A stretch of 64,000 nt of DNA from assembly GCF_014947265.1 (NCBI RefSeq), contig NZ_JADCNK010000021.1:28069-92068 (forward strand). Reading direction: 5' to 3'. The position numbers were made by a program, and so were the translations under genes. The stretch comes from Pedobacter sp014947265 (GTDB taxonomy: Bacteria > Bacteroidota > Bacteroidia > Sphingobacteriales > Sphingobacteriaceae). The notes beneath the pieces were generated by a model. It was not told the DNA's origin. It did not search any database and worked only from the letters and a program-made list of their open reading frames with translations. The stretch's first letter is position 1; each line of letters opens with the position of its first letter. Of this stretch, positions 1 to 8,329 are shown piece after piece.

Positions 1-1
1 T

Positions 2-742
2 CCGCTTATTTATCCAAAAAATAAATACGATTATGTAACCAATTTCCTTTGGATGACATTCGGGCAACGTACTGAAGATTATGATGTAAATCCGATTGTT
101 GTTAATGCGATGAATAAATTGCTTATTCTGCATGCAGATCACGAGCAAAACTGTTCAGCATCGACTGTTCGTATTGTAGGTTCTTCTGATTGTAATTTAT
201 ATGCTTCAATTGCTGCCGGTATTGCTGCGCTTTGGGGACCATTACATGGTGGTGCTAACCAGGCTGTGATTGATATGTTAGAATTGATTAAAGCTGATGG
301 TGGTGATACAGAGAAATGGATTGCAAAAGCGAAAGATAAAAATGATCCGTTCCGTATGATGGGCTTTGGTCACCGTGTTTATAAAAACTTCGATCCAAGA
401 GCTAAAATCATTAAAAAAGCTTGTGATGATATCTTAGAAAATTTAGGTATTGATGATCCGATTTTAGAAATTGCTAAAAAGCTGGAAGAAGCAGCTTTAA
501 CTGATCAATACTTCATCGACCGTAAGTTATATCCGAATGTAGATTTCTATTCAGGTATTATTTACCGCGCACTAGGCTTTCCATCTGAAATGTTTACCGT
601 TCTATTTGCTTTAGGCCGTTTACCAGGATGGATTGCTCAATGGAAAGAAATGCACGAGAATAAGGAACCGATTGGTCGCCCTCGTCAGATTTACGTTGGC
701 GAAACCGATAGAGAATTTGTTGAGCTTAAAGACCGGAAATAA
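2..742 (+). CDS. gltA: Citrate synthase, C-terminal part (5' end outside window)
   Basis: This is the last 246 codons of a type II citrate synthase, which condenses acetyl-CoA and oxaloacetate to citrate in the TCA cycle. The reading frame is open from base 2, before the first ATG at 53, and begins with the family stretch PLIYPKNKYDYVTNFLWMTF, so the gene is cut by the window edge rather than starting at 53. Family motifs are visible in order: the HADHEQNCS segment, WGPLHGGAN with the first catalytic His, FGHRVYKNFDPRA with the second, and NVDFYSG with the catalytic Asp. The C-terminus (PIGRPRQIYVG) is normal. A strong hairpin terminator follows within 11 bases. Identification is secure; only the N-terminus is missing. 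Confidence 0.97.
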   Translation, partial: PLIYPKNKYDYVTNFLWMTFGQRTEDYDVNPIVVNAMNKLLILHADHEQNCSASTVRIVGSSDCNLYASIAAGIAALWGPLHGGANQAVIDMLELIKADGGDTEKWIAKAKDKNDPFRMMGFGHRVYKNFDPRAKIIKKACDDILENLGIDDPILEIAKKLEEAALTDQYFIDRKLYPNVDFYSGIIYRALGFPSEMFTVLFALGRLPGWIAQWKEMHENKEPIGRPRQIYVGETDREFVELKDRK

Positions 743-752
743 TTCTATAAAA

Positions 753-799
753 CCCCATAAAAAAACCACTTGAGTATCTCAAGTGTTTTTTTTATGGGG
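753..799. terminator. Bidirectional intrinsic terminator after gltA
   Basis: A 22-nt arm (753-774) and its near-perfect complement (778-799) flank the three-base loop TAT, with one mismatch (C766). The core is CACTTGAG/CTCAAGTG followed by eight T, and the mirrored A run gives a T-tract on the other strand. It sits between the convergent gltA and DUF3667 genes, so it probably stops transcription from both sides. Confidence 0.85.
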
Positions 800-820
800 A
801 TAGATTTTTTATCCACTAAC

Positions 821-904
821 CGTCATCTCGAGCGAAGTGTAACGTAGTCGAGAGATCTGCAGAGATAGATCTCTCCATTCCACTGCGTTCCAGTCGAGAT
901 GACG
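821..904. repeat. REP-like imperfect palindrome, GTCATCTCGA family
   Basis: An 84-base imperfect palindrome begins CGTCATCTCGAGCGAAG and ends CCAGTCGAGATGACG. Its right arm is identical over about 37 bases to the right arm of the element at 59218-59327. A decayed half copy (ACGAAGCGTGGTCGAAATGAC) lies just downstream at about 916-937. It does not code for protein and lies between convergent genes, as is usual for such elements. Confidence 0.8.
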
Positions 905-944
905 GCACTTTTTTAACGAAGCGTGGTCGAAATGACAACGTAAT

Positions 945-2066
945 TTAAGTAGCCACGTAATAAATTAGATTCAACATGAGCATTTCAGTTAATTTAAACG
1001 CAATAGCGTAAAGAATAAATATCATTATCATTTTGCCAATTACTTTTTTACGCTGATAGAATATTTTTAATGCATTAAACATATACCAGCAAATCCATAC
1101 GATAATAGCAAGCCCAATTAGATTGGATATGATAGAATCTTCGCCGAATATGTACTTCATAAATGGTTTTGTGAAAATCGACACAATGAAGTAGGCTGTC
1201 ATTCCATGTATCGTAAATATCAGGTGATCAAGATAGTAAATGTGATTTTTCCTGAAGTTCCACATAATAAACAGCGCAAGTAAAGGCATCAGCAAAAAAT
1301 ATTGTTTCGGCCTGTTGTGCTCTAAAGTTTCCTGTATAACTTCAGATTTTTGGCCAATTGATATAGAGCGTTTTGTAGCCATTCGTTTAAACCAATTGTC
1401 TCTTTCAATTAAAGGCAATGTGTTTTGTCTCGATAGGTAAGCATCATAGGTTGAGTCATTTCTATCATTATGAATGGTACTAAATCTTTTAATAACTTTT
1501 TCCAGAGAATCTGATTTATTGGCTTTTTGTTGTTTCTTCAAATCAACTAAAACAATCGCTTGTTCTTTAAAGCCTAAGGTTTTAAAAGTACTTCTGTCTA
1601 AATCTTCTTTAATTTCTGCTTTAACTTTGTTTGCAATACCCGGAGCTTTTCCTAAAATACCTGCTTTTTCGAGTTTACTGTTAACAGTATCTAAAGTGGC
1701 CTTTTGCTGAACTCTTGTCTTTGTATCGATATGCTCATCGTTATTAGTGCTATGCTCAGGAGAATACGCCACTAAGAAGTAAACGATTGATACAAAAATA
1801 TACATACTTACCGGATTGATGTATCTCGCTCTTTTACCAGCTAAATAATCAAGTGTAACTTGACCGGGTTTCGTTAGTAGTGGAGTTAATGTCTGGAAAA
1901 ACTTATTGTCGAAGTGGAAATAATGGGCAATACTATGGCTTATAAAGCCCCAGAAACTTTCTTTTAATTCTAAATTAGGCTGGCCGCAATTACTGCAATA
2001 ATGGCTTTCAACGTGCGAACCACAGTTTAGGCAATTGTGTTCTTTTCTGTACTTACCTGCTGACAT
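945..2066 (-). CDS. DUF3667 domain membrane protein with N-terminal zinc ribbon
   Basis: A 373-residue protein of the DUF3667 family, common in Bacteroidota and without a known function. The N-terminus has a zinc-ribbon pattern (CLNCG at 12-16, CSNCGQ at 24-29), giving four Cys ligands. The family motif GKRARYINPVSMYIF follows near residue 78 and leads into a first membrane segment. A charged soluble stretch of about 130 residues then precedes several hydrophobic segments in the last 120 residues. It starts 12 bases after the stop of the nucleoside transporter gene and probably shares its transcript. It is a membrane protein that likely binds zinc on the cytoplasmic side; no role can be assigned. 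Confidence 0.85.
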   Translation of the reverse strand: MSAGKYRKEHNCLNCGSHVESHYCSNCGQPNLELKESFWGFISHSIAHYFHFDNKFFQTLTPLLTKPGQVTLDYLAGKRARYINPVSMYIFVSIVYFLVAYSPEHSTNNDEHIDTKTRVQQKATLDTVNSKLEKAGILGKAPGIANKVKAEIKEDLDRSTFKTLGFKEQAIVLVDLKKQQKANKSDSLEKVIKRFSTIHNDRNDSTYDAYLSRQNTLPLIERDNWFKRMATKRSISIGQKSEVIQETLEHNRPKQYFLLMPLLALFIMWNFRKNHIYYLDHLIFTIHGMTAYFIVSIFTKPFMKYIFGEDSIISNLIGLAIIVWICWYMFNALKIFYQRKKVIGKMIMIFILYAIAFKLTEMLMLNLIYYVAT

Positions 2067-2078
2067 GGATAATTGAAA

Positions 2079-3458
2079 TTATAAATGGTTAATGGCTTCT
2101 ACTTCTGCCCGGGTATGTTTATGTTTAAATATCACCACAAAAACGACTGCAATAACCAGGACGTAAATGGTAAAAGTCAACCAGATGTTATGCCAGTCCT
2201 TTACATCAAGGGCTCTGCTCAGATCTCCGTTAGGCAATACATCAATTCCTTTATTTTTGAGAAATTTAAGCAAGTGTACATTGTCTTGCTCACTTTTTAC
2301 ATATTTGGAAAGCGAACCGATGGTATGGTAGTAAGTGGTAAAAAAGCGGCTAATCATCCAGCCTGAAACCAAACTGCCAAACACGGCACCAAAGCCATTG
2401 GTCATCATCATAAATAAGCCCTGTGCAGAAGAACGGATTTTTGGCGCAGTTGATGTTTCTACAAACAGTGATCCTGATATGTTAAAGAAATCGAATGCCA
2501 TTCCGTAAACGATACATGAAGTAATGATCATCCAGAGATTGGTTGAAGGATCGCCATAGGCAAATAAACCAAAACGCAGTACCCAGGCAAACATGGCAAT
2601 TGCAATTACCCATTTAATACCAAATCTTTTCAAAAAGAAAGGGATAGCCAGGATAAATAGTGTTTCTGATACCTGCGAGATCGATAAAATGATGGTAGAA
2701 TATTTTATCACAAATGACTCTGCAAAAACAGGGAATAATTTAAATTCATCCAGAAAAACATCACCATAAGCATTTGTAAGTTGCAATGCAGCTCCTAAAA
2801 ACATAGAGAAGATAAAAAACAAAGCCATTTTGTAATCGGTAAAAAGCTTAAAAGATTCGAGCCCGAGTTTCTGTGTAAATGTCTTCTTATCGCTGATTAA
2901 GTTTAAAGGTTTACAAGCAGGTAACGTGAAAGAGTATACGCCCAACAATAAGGCACTTATACCTGCAATGTAGAACTGGTTGGCACTTGCCTTATTACCC
3001 GTTAAATTGGTAATCCACATGGCTGCAATAAAACCAATGGTACCCCAAACCCTGATGGGCGGAAAGTCTTTTATTACATCGAAATTTCCATTTTTTAAGG
3101 TGGTGTAACTTATCGAATTGCTCAGCGCTATGGTTGGCATGTAAAAACACATGGCTACCAATATTACCCAAAAAAAAGTGTGCGGATCATTCACCTGCGG
3201 CAGGTAAAACATGGTTGCTGCGTAAAGAAGATGCAAAATCGCATAAAGTTTTTCTGCGTTAATCCATTTATCGGCTAAAATACCGGTTAGGGTAGGCATA
3301 AACAGCGAGGCGATGCCCATGGTAGAAAAAATGATTCCAAAATCTGCGCCGTCCCATTGTTTGGTTCCAAACCAATAATTTGCAATTGTAATTAACCAGG
3401 CAGCCCATACAAAGAATTGCATGAAACTCATTATAGTTAAGCGAAACTTAACATTCAT
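2079..3458 (-). CDS. MFS nucleoside:H+ symporter (NupG/XapB-like)
   Basis: A 459-residue, 12-segment inner-membrane transporter of the nucleoside:H+ symporter family (NupG-like), which imports nucleosides with protons. The N-terminus (FRLTIMSFMQFFVWAAWLIT) and the loop DFPPIRVWGTIGFIAAMW between segments 4 and 5 are typical of the family. The protein is slightly longer than E. coli NupG (about 418 residues), mainly through a loop near residues 375-425. It lies between the bifunctional nuclease gene and the DUF3667 gene, all read leftward. Substrate preference cannot be read from sequence, so no symbol is given. Confidence 0.85.
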   Translation of the reverse strand: MNVKFRLTIMSFMQFFVWAAWLITIANYWFGTKQWDGADFGIIFSTMGIASLFMPTLTGILADKWINAEKLYAILHLLYAATMFYLPQVNDPHTFFWVILVAMCFYMPTIALSNSISYTTLKNGNFDVIKDFPPIRVWGTIGFIAAMWITNLTGNKASANQFYIAGISALLLGVYSFTLPACKPLNLISDKKTFTQKLGLESFKLFTDYKMALFFIFSMFLGAALQLTNAYGDVFLDEFKLFPVFAESFVIKYSTIILSISQVSETLFILAIPFFLKRFGIKWVIAIAMFAWVLRFGLFAYGDPSTNLWMIITSCIVYGMAFDFFNISGSLFVETSTAPKIRSSAQGLFMMMTNGFGAVFGSLVSGWMISRFFTTYYHTIGSLSKYVKSEQDNVHLLKFLKNKGIDVLPNGDLSRALDVKDWHNIWLTFTIYVLVIAVVFVVIFKHKHTRAEVEAINHL

Positions 3459-3645
3459 AATAATAATTTAGTTTGAATGATTGAAAGTAAAAGCTGAATA
3501 TAGAACTATTTTGAATGATAATCCAAAATGAACCTAAATTATTTAAAATAATCTGGCTCATTTTAGAATTTAGCTTTTATGGAGGGTAATTGAGAAAAAG
3601 ATTCCGACAAATTTTGAGTGAATAAACGTTTTAGATCCACCAAAA

Positions 3646-4260
3646 CTAAGATGTTCCGCGTTTATTCAATTCATCTCTTAATCTTGCGGCCTTTTCATAG
3701 GCTTCTTCGGCAATTGCTTCCTGTAATTTTTGTTGAAGTTCTTCTAACGTAAAATCGCCAAAGCCCTGTTGCTGGGTTGAGGTTGGCATGCTATCGGCTT
3801 CTGGTTCTTTAGCAATTGAATCCATATTTTCAAGAAAAAGAAAGTCATTACCTTCTATCACGATTCCGGCAGAAGCCAAAATAAATTCGTAAGTGTAAAT
3901 CATGGCATTAAACCGAACGGCTAAAGCAATAGCATCAGATGTTCTGGCGTCAACTTCATGTGTGTTTTTACCATCGCTACAAATTAACTTTGCATAAAAA
4001 ACACCATCAACCAGATTGTAGATAATAATTTCCTTAATATTAATATGAAAAGTATCAGCCATTGATTTGAATAAATCATGTGTTAATGGCCTACTAGGAG
4101 TCATTTTCTCAATTTCTATGGCAATGGCCTGCGCTTCGAATGCACCAATAATAATTGGTAAGCGGCGGCGTCCATTTACTTCTCCTAAAACAAGGGCATA
4201 AGCACCAGATTGAGTCTGGCTGTAAGATAAACCTACAATATCTAATTTAACTTTTTTCAT
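3646..4260 (-). CDS. Bifunctional nuclease (BFN) domain protein with C-terminal UVR motif
   Basis: A 204-residue cytoplasmic protein. Residues 1-135 are a BFN (DUF151) domain, shown by GAYALVLGEVNGRRRLPIIIG, the FEAQAIAI segment and VDARTSDAIALAVRF. Residues about 172-201 form a UVR-type helical motif (LEELQQKLQEAIAEEAYEKAARLRDELNKR, split here by description only), like the UvrB-UvrC contact motif. BFN proteins have been described as having DNase and RNase activity. The gene starts 51 bases after etfA, behind a 14-bp hairpin, and probably belongs to the etfBA transcript. The pairing of a nuclease with electron-transfer flavoprotein is unexplained. Confidence 0.88.
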   Translation of the reverse strand: MKKVKLDIVGLSYSQTQSGAYALVLGEVNGRRRLPIIIGAFEAQAIAIEIEKMTPSRPLTHDLFKSMADTFHINIKEIIIYNLVDGVFYAKLICSDGKNTHEVDARTSDAIALAVRFNAMIYTYEFILASAGIVIEGNDFLFLENMDSIAKEPEADSMPTSTQQQGFGDFTLEELQQKLQEAIAEEAYEKAARLRDELNKRGTS

Positions 4261-4270
4261 ATTTATGGTA

Positions 4271-4303
4271 AGACCTTATAGGTTATTAAAACCTATAAGG
4301 TCT
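4271..4303. repeat. 14-bp perfect inverted repeat between etfA and the BFN gene
   Basis: Arms AGACCTTATAGGTT (4271-4284) and AACCTATAAGGTCT (4290-4303) flank a five-base loop. No T-tract follows on either strand, so it is unlikely to be a simple terminator. On the coding (minus) strand it lies in the short leader of the BFN gene, where it could pause, process or weaken the transcript between etfA and BFN. Confidence 0.75.
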
Positions 4304-4311
4304 ATAAGATA

Positions 4312-5280
4312 TTATCCTTTATGTGCTTTTAATGCTTCAATTAATTTTGGTACAACCTCAAAAGCATCACCAACAATACCATAATCAGCCACTTTGAAGA
4401 AAGGAGCTTCCGGATCTTTGTTGATTACAACAATCACTTTTGATGAACTAACACCCGCCAAATGCTGGATCGCGCCAGAGATACCAATAGCGATATAAAG
4501 GTTAGGGCTAATCGCAATCCCGGTTTGACCAACGTGTTCTGAGTGTGGCCTCCAGTCTGCATCCGATACCGGTTTAGAACATGCAGTAGCAGCGCCCAGC
4601 AAGCCAGCTAATTCTTCAATCATTCCCCAGTTTTCTGGTCCTTTTAAACCTCTGCCAGCCGAAACCACTAATTCTGCATCAGGTAGTGAAACCTTATCGG
4701 TTGCCCTCACAATCTCTTTAATAACAGTTCCTAAATCTGATTGTTTAACATCTGCACTGAACGCTTCTATTACCGCATCTGTAGCATTTTCTTTAACACC
4801 AAATGCATTTGGATTTAAAGCGATTACTTTATTAGCCGATGTTAATTCGGTAATGGCGAATGCTTTACCTGAGAAAGCTGTTTTCTTAACCGAGAATTTA
4901 CCATCAGTACTTGGTAATTCTACTGCACCATCAGCTAAACCTGCTTTAAGTTTTACTGCAATACGTGGCGCCAAACCTTTGCCAGAGAAAGAGTTAGATA
5001 AAACGATAATATCGGCACCTTCTTTTTCTGCTGCAGCAGCAATAACGCTTGCATAAGCTTGATTTACAAAGGTTTTTAATTGATCAGCATTTACATTTAA
5101 TACTTTTGATGCACCATATTTACCTAATTCCTTTAATTCACCTTCGGCTACGTCGCCAATAGAAATTGCGGTTAAATGAGTTGATTGTTGATCGGCAATG
5201 GCTTTGGCATAAGAAACGGCTTCAAAAACAGATTTCTTAAATTTTCCCTCAGCTTGTTCTACATATACTAATACTGACAT
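4312..5280 (-). CDS. etfA: Electron transfer flavoprotein subunit alpha
   Basis: A 322-residue EtfA that pairs with EtfB to form the FAD-containing carrier taking electrons from acyl-CoA and related dehydrogenases to the quinone pool. The N-terminal domain (residues 1-190) begins MSVLVYVEQAEGKFKKS. The C-terminal FAD domain shows VSAGRGLKGPENW, then PHSEHVGQTGIAISP and the alpha-subunit signature LYIAIGISGAIQHLAG near residues 261-276. The end VADYGIVGDAFEVVPKLIEAL is typical. Length is normal. It lies 102 bases downstream of etfB, with a CCCCTAAAGGGG palindrome in the spacer. Confidence 0.97.
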   Translation of the reverse strand: MSVLVYVEQAEGKFKKSVFEAVSYAKAIADQQSTHLTAISIGDVAEGELKELGKYGASKVLNVNADQLKTFVNQAYASVIAAAAEKEGADIIVLSNSFSGKGLAPRIAVKLKAGLADGAVELPSTDGKFSVKKTAFSGKAFAITELTSANKVIALNPNAFGVKENATDAVIEAFSADVKQSDLGTVIKEIVRATDKVSLPDAELVVSAGRGLKGPENWGMIEELAGLLGAATACSKPVSDADWRPHSEHVGQTGIAISPNLYIAIGISGAIQHLAGVSSSKVIVVINKDPEAPFFKVADYGIVGDAFEVVPKLIEALKAHKG

Positions 5281-5286
5281 ATATTT

Positions 5287-5318
5287 ACCCTTAATCCCCT
5301 AAAGGGGCTATTTTTTAT
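5287..5318. repeat. Short CCCCTAAAGGGGCT palindrome in the etfB-etfA spacer
   Basis: The sequence taatCCCCTAAAGGGGCTattttt lies between etfB and etfA. The same CCCCTAAAGGGGCTtttag motif recurs between the TPR gene and the chromate transporter at about 6596-6612. It is a small dispersed palindrome; the T run follows only on the plus strand, so it would not terminate the leftward etf transcript. Confidence 0.55.
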
Positions 5319-5382
5319 AATTAATTATTATTTATTAACGCTGCAATACCAGGTAACCGGAAGTTGCTAACTGACTTAGTGG

Positions 5383-6120
5383 TTAGATTACTTTAGCTTC
5401 GCTGTGGAGTAAGCTAATTAACGATTCTGTTTGATCGGCAGGAATTAATTTTACCGTTCCACGAGGGGCAGGAGTTTCATACCTGGTTAATTTGGCTACT
5501 TCTTCAGTTGCAACAGCATCTACTACATTCAACGGTTTAGTTCTGGCACTCATGATACCACGCATAGTCGGAATTTTAGGTTCTGCCACACCTTCAGCGC
5601 AACTTGCAATAAACTTACCAGAAACGGTCAAAACTTCTTTACCACCTTCAATCTCTCTTTCAATTGTTGCTGTATCGCCATCAAGAGTTAATTTTTTAAT
5701 AATTGATATTGAAGGGATGTCTAAAAATTCGCCAACCATAGCAGCAACCTGATTACCGTTATAATCGATAGATTCGCGACCTGTTAAAATCAGATCAAAA
5801 TCTTTGTCCTTTGCATATTCTGCAATCTGTTTAGCCACGAAATAAGCGTCTCTGGGAGCTGCATTTACCCTAATGGCATCATCGGCACCAATGGCCAGTG
5901 CTTTCCTGATGGTTGGATCGTTAGCTGCTTCGCCAACATTGATCGCAGTTACGGTTCCTTTTCCACCTTCGGTTAACTCAATTGCACGTGATAAAGCGAT
6001 TTCATCGTATGGATTAACAATATATTGCACTCCCGCCGTATTGAATTCGGTATTATCATTAGTAAAAGTTATTTTTGTCGTCGTGTCTGGCACGTTACTG
6101 ATACAAACTAATATTTTCAT
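5383..6120 (-). CDS. etfB: Electron transfer flavoprotein subunit beta
   Basis: A 245-residue EtfB, partner of EtfA; it binds AMP and completes the electron-transferring heterodimer. The N-terminus MKILVCISNVPDTTTKITF, the segment YIVNPYDEIALSRAIELTE, and the family signature region (VAEPKIPTMRGIMSARTKPL, near residues 178-197) are all present. It is the first gene of the leftward run etfB-etfA-BFN-nucleoside transporter-DUF3667. The upstream region is shared with the divergent TPR gene; a TAAATTTG element on the minus strand at 6229-6222 could be its promoter. Confidence 0.97.
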   Translation of the reverse strand: MKILVCISNVPDTTTKITFTNDNTEFNTAGVQYIVNPYDEIALSRAIELTEGGKGTVTAINVGEAANDPTIRKALAIGADDAIRVNAAPRDAYFVAKQIAEYAKDKDFDLILTGRESIDYNGNQVAAMVGEFLDIPSISIIKKLTLDGDTATIEREIEGGKEVLTVSGKFIASCAEGVAEPKIPTMRGIMSARTKPLNVVDAVATEEVAKLTRYETPAPRGTVKLIPADQTESLISLLHSEAKVI

Positions 6121-6221
6121 ATGTTAATAGTGGTTTTTATTGCTATGAACGTTCTGGAACTAAAATTGTTTAGCTGCTGATCGGTTCATATATGATATCA
6201 TTATTATATAAGGTCTTTCTG

Positions 6222-6229
6222 CAAATTTA
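6222..6229 (-). promoter_or_regulatory. Possible -7 element (TAAATTTG) for etfB
   Basis: Read on the minus strand this matches the Bacteroidota primary-sigma consensus TAnnTTTG. It would give a leader of roughly 95 bases before etfB. No well-spaced -33 TTG was found, so this is a weak call. Confidence 0.3.
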
Positions 6230-6251
6230 ATTAAAAAAGCAAGGAAATAAA

Positions 6252-6587
6252 ATGTCATCCACCCGTTTAAGCAAGTTATTAGAATTTTTAGAAAGCGATC
6301 CGAATGATCCGTTTATACTATATGCCTTAGCCACAGAGTATAACGCTCAAAATGATAAAGAAAAAGCCTTTTCTTTTTACCTTCAGTTAACTGATAAACA
6401 TCCTGATTATGTAGGTACATACTATCATTTAGGTAAGTTATTGGAAAAAGATGACCAAAAAGAGAAAGCAATCGAAATTTATCAGAAGGGGATGCAAGTG
6501 GCCCGAAATAAAAGAGATATGCATGCCTTTTCAGAATTACAGGGCGCATACAATATAGCCGCCGGATTAGATTATGAAGACGATTAA
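6252..6587 (+). CDS. Small tetratricopeptide-repeat protein
   Basis: A 111-residue soluble protein made of about two and a half TPR helical hairpins: NDPFILYALATEYNAQNDKEKAFSFYLQL is one unit and PDYVGTYYHLGKLLEKDDQKEKAIEIYQKGMQVA the next. The Gly/Ala/Tyr spacing is that of the TPR consensus. Such small TPR proteins act as protein-binding scaffolds; no partner can be named. It has no signal peptide. It ends 36 bases before the chromate transporter start and may be co-transcribed with it, although a short palindrome lies between. Confidence 0.85.
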   Translation: MSSTRLSKLLEFLESDPNDPFILYALATEYNAQNDKEKAFSFYLQLTDKHPDYVGTYYHLGKLLEKDDQKEKAIEIYQKGMQVARNKRDMHAFSELQGAYNIAAGLDYEDD

Positions 6588-6623
6588 CCCCAAACCCCTA
6601 AAGGGGCTTTTAGTTTTGAGCTA

Positions 6624-7841
6624 ATGCAAACCAAACCCATCGCTGCCAAAAAGCAGTGGCTGTTTATCCGTAATGTAATTTTTTTTACATTTACTTCTTT
6701 TGGAGGCGCACAGGCGCACCTGGCTTTATTGCTTAAATATTTTGTTCAGAGCACCAAATTTATCTCAGAGGAAGAACTTTTAGAATTAAATGCACTGGCA
6801 CAGGTACTCCCCGGACCAGCATCTACGCAAACCCTTGTTGGGATAGCCTGGAAGGTTGGAAAACTTAAACTGGCCATCATCACTTTCCTGATCTGGATAC
6901 TGCCTACTGCAACCATCATGACGTTTGCAGCAATTAGTTATGCTTTGCTCGATCAAAAACAAAAGTTTAACGACATTTTAGAATACATCCAGCCAATTGC
7001 ATTGGGTATTGTAGCTTATGGAGCCTGGAAACTGGGCAAAAAGGTTTTATCCTCCCAGGTTTCTATATTTCTGGCCATTGCTTCGGTTATTGCCACACTA
7101 GTTTTAAGAAACGCCTATGTATTTCCATTGTCAATATTGATCGGAGGAATGATTTCTTCTGCTATCGAAACGCCAAAAGAGGAAACCGAGTTAAGGGTTA
7201 AACTTTTTTCAAATATCAATCCCAGGAAACTAATCTACTTTTTAGGTGCTTTGCTTTTGTTTGCATTAGTAGGTGCAATTATAAACAGAACCTCGCCTTT
7301 TAGTTTACCGATTCGTTTGCTCGAAAACTTTTACCGTAACGGAATATTGGTTTTTGGCGGCGGACAGGTACTTGTGCCTTTAATGTTTACCGAGTTTGTA
7401 GAGATGAAACATTATTTGCCTTCATCTGGATTTTTATCGGGCTTTGCATTACAACAAGCTTTACCTGGTCCAACATTTTCTTTTACCAGTTATTTAGGTG
7501 CATTAAGCATGAAGAATTTTGGATACGGATTATGGGGACAGATTTTAGGAGGATTAATTGGGGTGATCGGTATTAACTTACCTGGACTTATCCTTGTTTT
7601 ATTTATTGTACCCTTCTGGGATGATTTAAAAAAGATCTCCAGAATCCGTCATAGCCTTTCCGGAATCAATGCCGTTAGTGTTGGTTTTATTATTGCTGCT
7701 TTTGTGTTGCTTTTAATACCAATGGGTTTTAACTGGCTATTTTTAGGGATTATGGCCGCTACATTTCTGTTGCTTAATTTCACTAAGATAAGTCCGCCAT
7801 TAATTGTACTGGCTGGAATCCTGGTTGGATATTTATTTTAA
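6624..7841 (+). CDS. chrA: Chromate transporter, two-domain ChrA family
   Basis: A 405-residue inner-membrane protein of the CHR family, with two homologous chromate-transporter domains as in long-chain ChrA. The first half has FTSFGGAQAHLALL and the PGPASTQT motif near residue 71; the second has VFGGGQVLVPLM and QQALPGPTFSFTSYLGA, the same pair of motifs repeated. ChrA proteins export chromate and some members affect sulfate, so the natural substrate here may not be chromate. ATG at 6624 gives a normal N-terminus (WLFIRNVIFFTFTSFGGAQ). There is no adjacent chrB regulator. Confidence 0.88.
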   Translation: MQTKPIAAKKQWLFIRNVIFFTFTSFGGAQAHLALLLKYFVQSTKFISEEELLELNALAQVLPGPASTQTLVGIAWKVGKLKLAIITFLIWILPTATIMTFAAISYALLDQKQKFNDILEYIQPIALGIVAYGAWKLGKKVLSSQVSIFLAIASVIATLVLRNAYVFPLSILIGGMISSAIETPKEETELRVKLFSNINPRKLIYFLGALLLFALVGAIINRTSPFSLPIRLLENFYRNGILVFGGGQVLVPLMFTEFVEMKHYLPSSGFLSGFALQQALPGPTFSFTSYLGALSMKNFGYGLWGQILGGLIGVIGINLPGLILVLFIVPFWDDLKKISRIRHSLSGINAVSVGFIIAAFVLLLIPMGFNWLFLGIMAATFLLLNFTKISPPLIVLAGILVGYLF

Positions 7842-8329
7842 ATGCCATACTAACTAACAGATTGCGGTCTGGCTAATAGAAAAGGAGTTAGAACCTGGAA
7901 AGCAATTACAGTGCAATGTAGGGTAATGTAGTCCCGCTATCACTGCTGCTCCGATGAAGAATCGGGAGCATTCGTTTTATCGGGTTTAGATTGGTTGGTT
8001 CCCTGCTGCTAGGCCAGTTTTTCGTGCCAGTGCCCATAGTTTGGCCTTTTATTGCAGCTGAAATACTTGTTGTTATGCTTATGTAGCTTATTGCATAAAA
8101 AAGAACATGAATGACAGGGGGGATTTAAATGAATTAATATATTTCGTGGGGTCGTCATTCCCAACTTGATTGGGAATCTTAATGCTTTAAGCCTAAAGAT
8201 TAAGATTCCCGCCTGCGCGGGAATGACGATCATTCTATTGAAGTCCATCTCCCAAGAGGAGTAATTATCTCACAAAAATCATATGTATGACATGAAGATT
8301 TTGGAGCATTTTAGGTTGTGTGGGATTTA
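7842..8329. other. Intergenic region with no supported gene
   Basis: This 488-base gap separates convergent chrA and dnaB. Apart from the palindrome at 8151-8232 I see no coding, RNA or promoter signal. A 79-codon frame on the minus strand (8009-8248) overlaps the palindrome and has no protein-like character. Confidence 0.6.
8151..8232. repeat. REP-like double palindrome, GTCATTCCC family
   Basis: The element runs from GTCGTCATTCCC to GGGAATGACGATC. Its outer arms pair over its length, through GGGAATCTTAAT and ATTAAGATTCCC, and each half holds its own small palindrome (ATTCCCAACTTGATTGGGAAT is longer than one helix turn on the left; ATTCCCGCCTGCGCGGGAAT on the right). Related pieces occur at 42283, 42812, 42890 and 63737. 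Confidence 0.8.

Noticed and set aside
4271..4303. Intrinsic terminator between etfA and the BFN gene
   Set aside because: The stem is perfect but no T-tract follows on either strand, so it is kept only as an inverted repeat.
8009..8248. 79-codon minus-strand frame after chrA
   Set aside because: It overlaps the double palindrome at 8151-8232 and has no protein-like pattern; the frame is a by-product of the repeat.
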